From Rostratula benghalensis (lineage: Eukaryota > Chordata > Aves > Charadriiformes > Rostratulidae), in assembly GCA_013399305.1 (NCBI GenBank), contig VXAI01000066.1, positions 1,236,374 through 1,300,373 on the forward strand: a stretch of 64,000 nucleotides of DNA. Direction: 5' to 3'. The position numbers and the translations under genes were made by a program. This document shows, one piece after another, positions 60,901 to 64,000 of the stretch. The notes under the pieces were generated by a model. The model saw only the letters and a program-made list of their open reading frames with translations. It searched no databases and was not told the origin of the DNA. The number at the start of each line of letters is the position of its first letter. The first letter of the stretch is position 1.

Positions 60901-63165
60901 CATAGATATCCCAAAGCTCAGCCATAAGAATGAAGTACAGCTGGCTGTATCCAAAAATATCAATAAAATATATGTGTGTCATTGGATTCAGAGTGCTTAT
61001 GGACCCACTGTCCATATGTTAAGAATAGGAAAAAATTCAATGAAAAGGAAAACGGATGCACAGAAAACCTCTCCTTTGGCTTTTGCTGCCTAGATATACA
61101 CCTTCATAGAGACAGGGTTTTTTCTTCCTCCTGTTTAATATGCAATGAGGTAAGAGAAGTAAATTATTTGGCGTTAGCTCAGTCACAACCTTCAGGGTAC
61201 TTAACTCTGCATCTTGAAAGCAAATAAAGCAAATAAACAGTAATTCTGATAATTTTGAACATGAAATACAGGGACAGAAGAGTTGAAGTAATCAGAAGAG
61301 GTCTCTTAGAAAGGAGAAATTAAAAACTAACAAAATGAAACAGAGGTAGCTTTAAGCACTTCATAACTGCGGTACAGGATGACTGATGAAAGAAAGCTTG
61401 TGTCAAGGAATCATAAGTTTATACTGGATTGTAAATCTGTTTAAACAAAGGGCTTGAAGGGCAACATCATCATCTTGCTTTGTATTACTTTGCCACAGAA
61501 CTAGCATTAATTGCAAACTAGTCTCTCAACAGGACCTAACATATGGGTGTTTGTGATTAATCTACTTCACAGAAAACTTTAACTAAGTTCTGTCTGAAAT
61601 TCATCTCTGGGTTCAAGAATAGCCGTTTCCCTGTTGTTGCATAGGGGAAAGAAAAGTTTCTTGTGAATGTTTGGTAATTTAAAATAATATTCATTTTAAT
61701 CGTACTCTTCAGTAAACTTTCAATGCAAGAGCTGTTTTGTTGTGGTTTTTTTAACTATGTTTTCTGCTTCCAATTTTTTAGAGATGTTTACAACATTTTT
61801 AATACTATCACTCATTTCTGATTAAAAATCAGGAACATATACAAGCTAAATATATGTACGAAAAAGAGGCATCATCTGAAGACTGAGAAACTTAATTTGG
61901 TTTAGTATCTGAAAACTTATTGAGATCCAAAAAAAATTTACAAAAGATCAACTTTTCCAAGACATATCTCCTAAAAATGTTTAGGAAAGAAAGGCAGAGG
62001 TTACCTTTCCAAAAAATAGGTACTGTCAGAAAGTTTTGATGTTTTGTTCAGCTAAACCACAGGAAATCTCTGAAATCTCTGCCTCTGAAATCTTCTACTT
62101 TTAAGAGTAGAGGACTGATACAGAATCCAACTGGGAATTCCACTATTAAGCCTCTAACACAAATACAATTTTATAGTACTTTTGACATTGCTCACGTGCT
62201 ACTAAGCCCCAACTGTGGAAGAAAAATTCTTACTGATGCTTTAGGAAAACAAACAAACAAACAAAAAAGCACAGTTTGTAGGGCATAGGACTAAGTGAAA
62301 TTAAGTGAACTCCACTATTGACATTTCTCTTGTGGTTTTTATAATTCAGTGGTCATTTAGGATTCTGTCATCTAAGCATTTTTCTTTAATGATTATAAAC
62401 CAGGGATGTGGATGGTTGACTCTACCTAAGCTTAAATTCCCTAACTAAAAGGCAAAATTCCACCGTGTACTCTGGATGAGGGCTGAGGACAACAATGAGT
62501 TGTCTGCTTTTTCTGCTTAATTTCCTTTAGTGGTGGAGGGGTCCTCATGAAATGTGTACTAGGAAATTACTGCACCACCTCTTTCAGTACATATTGGAAA
62601 AACCATAAGTGCAAGATCTATCAGAAAAGACTGTCTGTATACTACTCCTATCTAGCTAGATACATAAATCCTACTATACATTGAAAGTATGCCTAAACCT
62701 TAAAATTAAGAACCAATCTTAAAGCTTTTTTTTTCTTTTTTACTGGTAGTAACAGTGTCTCAGAGTCAAAATATCATCCTGCATTTGTCAGTCCAACTCT
62801 CAGATTTAGTTGAGTCAAAGCCAGTTACCATCCTGTGATGACCAGCCTTATGACCAAAATAAAAAAAAAAATAGTAGAAGTTAAAGATAACAGAGTTTTA
62901 AGAATATGTATTTACATTTTCTGGGAAAACTGAGGTGGTTCATCATTGACATTGGAAACATGGATCCTTACAGTTGCTGTTCCAGTCTTTGGCTCTTCCC
63001 CTTTATCTACAGCTATAACTATGAACTCATAGAGATGGTTAGGTCTCTCATAGTCTAACTGGGTTGCTGGAAAAATAGTACCATGAGAAGTAATACTGAA
63101 GTCTTGACTCAAAGTGTAATATAGAAGCTCAGCATTCTCTTTTGAATCACAGTCAGTGGCTGTCA
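24419..63165 (-). CDS. type III classical cadherin (N-cadherin/Hz-cadherin-like), coding span of the last 28 exons
   Basis: Single-pass calcium-dependent adhesion receptor. Twenty-eight exons, all GT-AG, join in one frame (6845 nt) and give 2280 residues up to the stop at 24419-24421. The protein start lies beyond the window. Order by approximate residue in this part: 12 cadherin repeats (1-1275), NC region with DQDDWD (1280-1480), EGF (1530-1570), laminin G (1573-1755), EGF (1770-1805), laminin G (1810-1975), two EGF-like modules (1983-2065), transmembrane segment (2076-2100), and a 180-residue tail with the juxtamembrane p120-binding EDLEDIRENILNYNEEGGGE and the C-terminal beta-catenin-binding YDDIREWGPKFEKLSELY. 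The EGF/LamG block plus a catenin-binding tail defines type III classical cadherins; Fat and Celsr families lack this tail. Chicken Hz-cadherin is the likely named counterpart, but I cannot confirm orthology. Introns under about 1 kb that have no entry hold nothing I can name. Confidence 0.93.
24833..26311. other. cadherin intron between the two cytoplasmic exons
   Basis: 1.5 kb. It has a short (CAAA)n run at about 25328-25344 and no other recognisable element. Confidence 0.8.
26312..26466 (-). CDS. type III cadherin exon: end of TM and juxtamembrane p120-binding region
   Basis: 155 bp. It encodes ALFSAVFLWARWKSDKGLNE, then GVDHVPAHREDLEDIRENIL and NYNEEGGGEQDQ. The first residues complete the transmembrane helix and RWK is the cytosolic stop-transfer. 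DLEDIRENILNYNEEGGGE is the conserved classical-cadherin juxtamembrane domain that binds p120-catenin. The donor is gtaagg, phase 0. Confidence 0.95.
26467..28980. other. cadherin intron, 2.5 kb
   Basis: Interrupts the transmembrane segment. The hydrophobic open frame at 27367-27618 has no splice context or family match. No other feature is seen. Confidence 0.8.
28981..29225 (-). CDS. type III cadherin exon: EGF-like module and start of TM
   Basis: 245 bp. It encodes CPPGHMIVENATGRRC, then the EGF-like CAKRPCNYGTCFSQSPTNFQ and CHCPDGYTGRNCEI. The membrane segment LSFSSMFAICICFLALL follows and is completed by the next exon (A|LFSAVFLWA). The six-cysteine EGF pattern is intact. One NAT sequon is present. 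If the downstream intron were retained, the frame would stop after about 11 codons. Confidence 0.94.
30202..30382 (-). CDS. type III cadherin exon: end of second laminin G and start of EGF-like module
   Basis: 181 bp. It encodes CMKDVRFNNYRIPLDTHVKE, then LVSVLSAQGVKEGCSSDACR and NNPCNQELICIDLWMMHKC. GCMKDVRFNN is the typical C-terminal cysteine-containing strand of a laminin G domain. The EGF-like module then starts and continues across the intron. Confidence 0.93.
30383..32027. other. cadherin intron, 1.6 kb
   Basis: AT-rich. Chance open frames at 31504-31937 carry no recognisable domain. No other feature is seen. Confidence 0.75.
32028..32292 (-). CDS. type III cadherin exon: core of second laminin G domain
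   Basis: 265 bp. It encodes VVQGFLVVSYNLGDGDYSVS, LPSYHIDNGEWHHITLERNE and further text ending PFNQNKSFQG. The NDGxWHxITLxR-type strand is diagnostic of laminin G. Two sequons or near-sequons (NKS) are visible. Confidence 0.94.
33071..33237 (-). CDS. type III cadherin exon: start of second laminin G domain
   Basis: 167 bp between tcttttaag and gtgagc. It encodes AKEYTFGPGSHIRYQLPVSV, then PARRTLFEAMIRTRQPDSVI and TSMFSRNKDEHITLQ. It is not marked by any ATG-initiated frame and was identified by phase and by its fit (HITLQ|VVQGF) to the next exon. It opens the second laminin G fold. Confidence 0.92.
34086..34266 (-). CDS. type III cadherin exon: end of first laminin G and EGF module
   Basis: 181 bp. 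It encodes VYDLQSPAESLNSFPGCTLT, then DGSCEATGLSSCGPHGRCLG and DWGSFACHCLPGYYGYRCDK. It gives the final strand of laminin G 1 followed by a complete six-cysteine EGF module. The acceptor is tctcttggag. Confidence 0.94.
34829..34952 (-). CDS. type III cadherin exon: first laminin G domain, C-terminal part
   Basis: 124 bp. It encodes YLNVNHVLQLGGVKESLPYS, then YPQLLHKHFSGCLRNVILDT Q. LGG and FxGCLRNV are standard laminin G signatures. Phase 2 in, phase 0 out (gtaaga). Confidence 0.94.
35358..35485 (-). CDS. type III cadherin exon: first laminin G domain, middle
   Basis: 128 bp between tggtgtag and gtacgt. It encodes DVRFTLDHCSAAVVSEIEGV, then GKWLSTEDRTNCEVFGSVPQ RS. Position and cysteines fit type III cadherin laminin G 1. 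It was found by phase matching. Confidence 0.92.
36095..36222 (-). CDS. type III cadherin exon: first laminin G domain, middle
   Basis: 128 bp. It encodes LSNGVPVLKMSHGSGFVMLQ, then FPSYLNVADKKWHRLEVRTN GQ. The xDxKWHRLEVR strand is the laminin G hallmark. It joins FIAIE|LSNG upstream and GQ|DVRF downstream in frame. Confidence 0.94.
36223..37231. other. cadherin intron with TG/TA microsatellite
   Basis: 1.0 kb of AT-rich intron whose only clear feature is the alternating purine-pyrimidine run at 36938-36985. Confidence 0.8.
36938..36985. repeat. (TG)n/(TA)n compound microsatellite
   Basis: About 48 bp of alternating GT and AT units in blocks: GT, then AT, then GT, then AT. It is a likely polymorphic marker and a Z-DNA or cruciform-prone sequence. 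Confidence 0.95.
37232..37446 (-). CDS. type III cadherin exon: end of first EGF and start of first laminin G
   Basis: 215 bp. It encodes CLCPASFHGPDCQQTKHSFH, GNGYAWFRPIRPCFESSLSL and EFITMVPDGLLLYNGPLSNL, then EPGSTENFIAI. The EGF ends at GPDCQQ. The block FHGNGYAWF followed by LSLEF and DGLLLYNGP is the start of a laminin G domain. Confidence 0.95.
37447..38310. other. cadherin intron
   Basis: 0.86 kb. It contains an A17 run (37540-37556) and an A-rich patch at about 38260. Nothing else is seen. Confidence 0.8.
37540..37556. repeat. poly-A run
   Basis: Seventeen consecutive A in a cadherin intron. No element body is recognisable next to it. Confidence 0.9.
38311..38588 (-). CDS. type III cadherin exon: Cys-rich segment and first EGF module
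   Basis: 278 bp. It begins IQSALELNISEIGVDECRNA and continues NCSEGNGCTSYLAVSDIPAV. It ends with the EGF start SCSSYPQSPCLNGGMCIDTL NGY. The ISxIGVxEC...C..GxGC block is typical of the region before the first EGF in Drosophila N-cadherin-type proteins. Phase 0 in; the donor is gtgagg. Confidence 0.94.
38589..41761. other. cadherin intron, 3.2 kb
   Basis: AT-rich. No exon is missing here, because the flanking exons join in phase 0 (KNE|IQSA). No recognisable element. Confidence 0.8.
41762..41991 (-). CDS. type III cadherin exon: NC region
   Basis: 230 bp. It begins VTAEEFIRRDEQGKTRHDKF and continues KDLLANMFSAKLSDIVVFSV. It then has MNIGGKQADVRFAVRDGLAY, ending SVFKNE. This matches the non-chordate-type segment between the last cadherin repeat and the first EGF in type III cadherins (VTAEEFF...KF...LA.. 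...DNVDVFSV). Confidence 0.93.
42187..42371 (-). CDS. type III cadherin exon: NC region (degenerate repeat fold)
   Basis: 185 bp. It encodes SFRLNQRTGSLMMVDNAPQG, then TYNLKVRVSDGVCPDVISTV and QIHVKELENEAIQSSGTVRL S. It resembles the second half of a cadherin repeat but lacks the terminal DxNDN. It is followed by SSGTVRLS, typical of this region. Confidence 0.93.
42372..43570. other. cadherin intron, 1.2 kb
   Basis: AT-rich intron with no recognisable element. Confidence 0.8.
43571..43664 (-). CDS. type III cadherin exon: short NC exon (94 bp)
   Basis: 94 bp between ctcaacag and gtgagg. It encodes KWPTTVLGEVFAPDQDDWDN, then KTFHSEGKLL. It has no ATG-led frame in the right phase. It was found because the flanking exons do not join in frame without it. 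It supplies the DxDDWD motif characteristic of type III cadherins after the last cadherin repeat, and joins YKG|KWP upstream and LLN|SFRL downstream. Confidence 0.93.
43665..45476. other. cadherin intron, 1.8 kb
   Basis: No recognisable element. Short open frames on both strands at about 43999-44350 are mutual shadows with no domain. Confidence 0.8.
45477..47091 (-). CDS. type III cadherin large exon: most of repeat 8 through repeat 12
   Basis: 1615 bp, an uninterrupted 538-codon frame, between ttttgtag and gtaagt. It holds most of one cadherin repeat and four whole ones. Linkers are VWDINDNAPMF, ADVNDHVPKF, EDSNDHSPVF, LDVNDNGPRF and finally GDENDN. LDRE-type and DxD calcium motifs are present in most repeats. 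The segment after the last repeat (HKEVYVYSYKG) opens the NC region. The internal Met at the start of its longest ATG-led frame is not a start codon. Confidence 0.97.
47597..47880 (-). CDS. type III cadherin exon: repeat 7 and start of repeat 8
   Basis: 284 bp. It begins TNAKLHYQITAGNRGGVLGV and continues EPETGAVFIAQPLDYEETKM. It ends ELDGLPVFVLQ. The repeat 7 to 8 linker reads MNKNDESPVF, a modified DxNDNxPxF. The donor is gtagtg. Confidence 0.95.
47881..49335. other. cadherin intron, 1.45 kb
   Basis: Contains an A18 run (48927-48944). Nothing else is recognisable. Confidence 0.8.
48927..48944. repeat. poly-A run
   Basis: Eighteen consecutive A in a cadherin intron, with no identifiable element body. 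Confidence 0.9.
49336..49479 (-). CDS. type III cadherin exon: end of repeat 6 and start of repeat 7
   Basis: 144 bp. It encodes TAYVRIFISDVNDNKPAFTQ, then SVYEVNVDEDQDVGSTIITV and SANDEDE. It carries a canonical DVNDNKPAF calcium linker and the DEDEG of the next repeat. Confidence 0.95.
50091..50120. repeat. (CAAA)n-like simple repeat
   Basis: AACAAACAAACAAACAGACA followed by AACAAAAAAA, an imperfect tetranucleotide run in an intron. Confidence 0.85.
50249..50435 (-). CDS. type III cadherin exon: repeat 6
   Basis: 187 bp between cctttag and gtaaga. It encodes ITYSLLHDSGRDYTYFHLDS, then QTGSIYTASVFDREKKGSYL and LEVKSTDGSESARPGKYGKP NS. FDREK is the LDRE-type calcium motif. No ATG-led frame marks it; it was identified by phase and sequence (NGE|ITYSL and NS|DTAYV). 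Confidence 0.94.
51285..51412 (-). CDS. type III cadherin exon: end of repeat 5 and start of repeat 6
   Basis: 128 bp. It encodes VNDNVPFFTSSIYEASVAEG, then ADVGTFVVQVSATDLDLGQN GE. It carries a canonical DVNDNVPFF linker and ATDLDLG. Confidence 0.95.
51539..51788 (-). CDS. type III cadherin exon: repeat 5
   Basis: 250 bp. It begins TIKATSPLGDPRVTYNLEEG and continues LVPETNMPVRFYLTPNRHDG. LDYETTK is present, but the usual AxDxDxG near the start is replaced by ATSPLGDP. That loses the aspartates that would bind calcium at the junction with repeat 4. Confidence 0.94.
52369..52536 (-). CDS. type III cadherin exon: end of repeat 4 and start of repeat 5
   Basis: 168 bp, 56 codons, phase 0/0. It encodes RSSIIREIIATDGGNRSSKV, then ELAVTITSAKNQPPQWERDS and YEVVIPENTARDASIL. 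The linker is SAKNQPPQW instead of DxNDNxPxF, so the usual calcium ligands are missing. An NRS sequon is visible. Confidence 0.94.
52537..53581. other. cadherin intron, 1.0 kb
   Basis: AT-rich, with no recognisable element. Confidence 0.8.
53582..53754 (-). CDS. type III cadherin exon: repeat 4, first half
   Basis: 173 bp. It encodes FLREDTRVGTSFLRVAAHDD, then DYSSNAAITYSIANEEPNYL and QINPTTGWVFVNQPLSQ. The usual LDRE motif after the NPTTG turn is absent (PLSQRSS across the junction). Confidence 0.94.
54570..54740 (-). CDS. type III cadherin exon: end of repeat 3 and start of repeat 4
   Basis: 171 bp. It encodes VLTTLQVFDREKQREYPITA, then TATDQAVEPHIGICQINVII and LDQNDNDPRFENTHYE. It has FDREK and a DQNDNDPRF linker. 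Its acceptor is preceded by an unusually pure pyrimidine tract: 15 T then 6 C on the minus strand (A15 at about 54749-54763). Confidence 0.95.
55494..55662 (-). CDS. type III cadherin exon: repeat 3, first half
   Basis: 169 bp between ctctcttag and gtaaag. It encodes CQYYREHASVLENQPSGTVV, then LQVEATDADEGANGIVKYGL and MHRGGVLPAFSIHPDT. LENQPSGT and ATDADEGANG are canonical. It has no ATG-led frame; it was identified by phase. Confidence 0.94.
55663..56688. other. cadherin intron, 1.0 kb
   Basis: Contains an A22 run (55682-55703) directly upstream of the preceding acceptor region. Open frames at 56380-56844 are chance and overlap the next exon in another frame. Confidence 0.8.
55682..55703. 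repeat. poly-A run
   Basis: Twenty-two consecutive A. On the gene strand it is a T tract about 20 nt upstream of an exon, so it may double as part of the polypyrimidine/branch region. Confidence 0.9.
56689..56861 (-). CDS. type III cadherin exon: repeat 2, second half
   Basis: 173 bp between ttttacag and gtaaat. It encodes LVRLRSSPFPKLQGTEYVLN, then VTATDDNTSGGSHSLTSTAQ and VVVKIDDINNNKPVFQK. The linker is DDINNNKPVF, with N in place of the usual D. An NVT and an NTS sequon are visible. Confidence 0.94.
58965..59955 (-). mobile_element. CR1-like LINE remnant, 5' region with ORF1-like coiled coil
   Basis: A GC-rich island in AT-rich intron. On the minus strand, 59687 to about 59550 reads RDDLLRLLAEL, a stop, EEAERLK and, after a one-base frameshift, SIRESEKEIDCWNHALSS. 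This heptad-rich text resembles the start of CR1 ORF1 as I remember it. It is broken by the stop, the frameshift and an A16 run (59534-59549). Text below 59530 down to about 58965 has the same base composition but no recognisable frame. The element is dead. Boundaries are estimated from the composition change. Confidence 0.5.
59889..59946 (-). repeat. tRNA-like sequence with A-box and B-box matches at the 5' edge of the CR1-like block
   Basis: On the minus strand, TGGTGCAGAAAGG (59928-59940) fits an RNA polymerase III A box. GTTCAATTGG (59889-59898) fits a degenerate B box at normal tRNA spacing. It is not a functional tRNA gene, because no complete cloverleaf is visible. It could be a tRNA-derived SINE head or a chance match. 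Confidence 0.3.
60090..60232 (-). CDS. type III cadherin exon: repeat 2, first half
   Basis: 143 bp between ttttaacag and gtaata. It encodes YRSFVSEDAGPNTLIATVNA, then IDPDGDGVTYDILSGNQEGN and FVIDPKK. The AIDPDGDGVTY calcium motif is canonical. It was identified by phase; no ATG-led frame covers it. Confidence 0.94.
60233..62915. other. cadherin intron, 2.7 kb
   Basis: AT-rich, with a (AAAC)n run at about 62247-62268. Two overlapping + strand open frames at 60839-61227 have no domain. No exon is missing, because QK|IYRS joins in frame. Confidence 0.8.
62247..62268. repeat. (AAAC)n simple repeat
   Basis: AAACAAACAAACAAACAAAA within a cadherin intron. Confidence 0.85.
62916..63165 (-). CDS. 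type III cadherin exon (most 5' in window): repeat 1 of the window
   Basis: 250 bp between cttttaatag and gtaaat. It encodes TATDCDSKENAELLYYTLSQ, then DFSITSHGTIFPATQLDYER and PNHLYEFIVIAVDKGEEPKT. It ends VSNVNDEPPQFSQK. ATDCDSKENAEL, LDYE and NVNDEPPQF mark a complete second part of a cadherin repeat. The exon opens in mid-codon, so more 5' exons lie beyond 64000. Confidence 0.94.
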
Positions 63166-64000
63166 CTATTAAAAGAGAAAAGAGAAAGACATTGTGTAGA
63201 TCAAAGTTTGCAAATTGGAATGTTAAATACTTTAAGAAGAAAATTAGCATGTAATATAAAACTGTAATCAAATTGGCCTTGGCATGGGCTACTTGAAGCA
63301 ATTCATAAAACTGTGCTATCCTCTATGCTTTTTATTGAGCTAACCCTTACTTGAAGATAAGTTGCTTAAAAAAAGTTGCTACACTGCTGACTTAAGATCA
63401 GACACCCTCTGTGATCAAAAATGAAACATTTACATATATTATTCAACAGATGTGAGTTAAATTGATTTGTTTGTCCATAACTAACCACAACCTACAAAAA
63501 CATATGCTAAAAGCACAGTTCCCAGAATAGTAACTGACAGACTACCATTAGTACAGGATAAGTCACTAAGTAGACAGTAGGAGGTTATAAAATCCTATTT
63601 ACTAGGGAACAGCATTGTTCCTGTAGTTTACTTTCCTTTTGCCTCTCAGGATTTATAAAAAGTTTACATAAGGATTAAAAATTAATATAAGGCCCTTCTA
63701 CAACTGTTTAGTTGACATAAATCTGTTTTATTGCCAGACCCACTCATTCCTTTATAAACATTTTCAATATAAGACTTTTGTAGTATACATAATCAAAATT
63801 TACATAATTTAGAGACTATTATAATTTAAATTTAAGTTATTGCTTACACTGGGAAGAAGTAAAGTCCTTTTTTCAAGCATCCAGTCTAAACCTCACATAC
63901 AACAGTTAAACTGTGCAAGAAGATTTTAACACAGAGGAGCAGTTTTCCCTACAGCAAGCCCGCATGGACAGACAGAGATGGTAAGCTGATGCATCTATGA
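63166..64000. other. cadherin intron up to the window edge
   Basis: AT-rich. I see no cadherin motif with splice sites here, so the next 5' exon is outside the window. Confidence 0.75.

Overview
The window is vertebrate nuclear DNA, most likely from a bird and otherwise from another sauropsid. It is AT-rich, with small exons bounded by GT-AG introns, compact introns, few repeats, and only CR1-type LINE debris plus faint ancient amniote repeats. No bacterial, plasmid or phage features are present. The positions below come from reading splice sites and joining reading frames by eye. In both genes the exon phases join without a break from the first exon in the window to the stop codon.

Left part (1-20.4 kb, + strand): the last 11 coding exons of DPY19L3, a multipass ER membrane C-mannosyltransferase. 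They encode about 431 C-terminal residues, roughly 60% of the protein. The stop is at 17078-17080. A long 3' UTR follows and probably ends at the AATAAA at 20351.

Right part (63.2 kb down to about 22.5-24.4 kb, - strand): 28 consecutive coding exons of a very large type III classical cadherin, resembling Drosophila N-cadherin and the chicken Hz-cadherin type. They encode 2280 residues in one open frame. In order these give 12 cadherin repeats, a non-chordate-type (NC) region, EGF, laminin G, EGF, laminin G, two EGF-like modules, one transmembrane segment, and a classical cadherin tail with p120-catenin and beta-catenin binding motifs. The N-terminal exons lie beyond the right edge. From established knowledge, type III classical cadherins are absent from placental mammals, so a human-based annotation would miss this gene.

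The two genes converge tail to tail, with about 7.3 kb between stop codons. Most of this is DPY19L3 3' UTR and the likely cadherin 3' UTR. The space holds a CR1 3'-tail remnant, an old amniote repeat, a perfect 20-bp palindrome beside a hairpin, and AT/TAAT-rich stretches that look like candidate conserved non-coding elements. A CR1 5'-region/ORF1 remnant next to a tRNA-like sequence sits in a cadherin intron at about 59-60 kb. I see no tRNA or rRNA gene, CRISPR array or intact transposon. The most interesting content is the type III cadherin, including a predicted calcium-free linker between two of its repeats.
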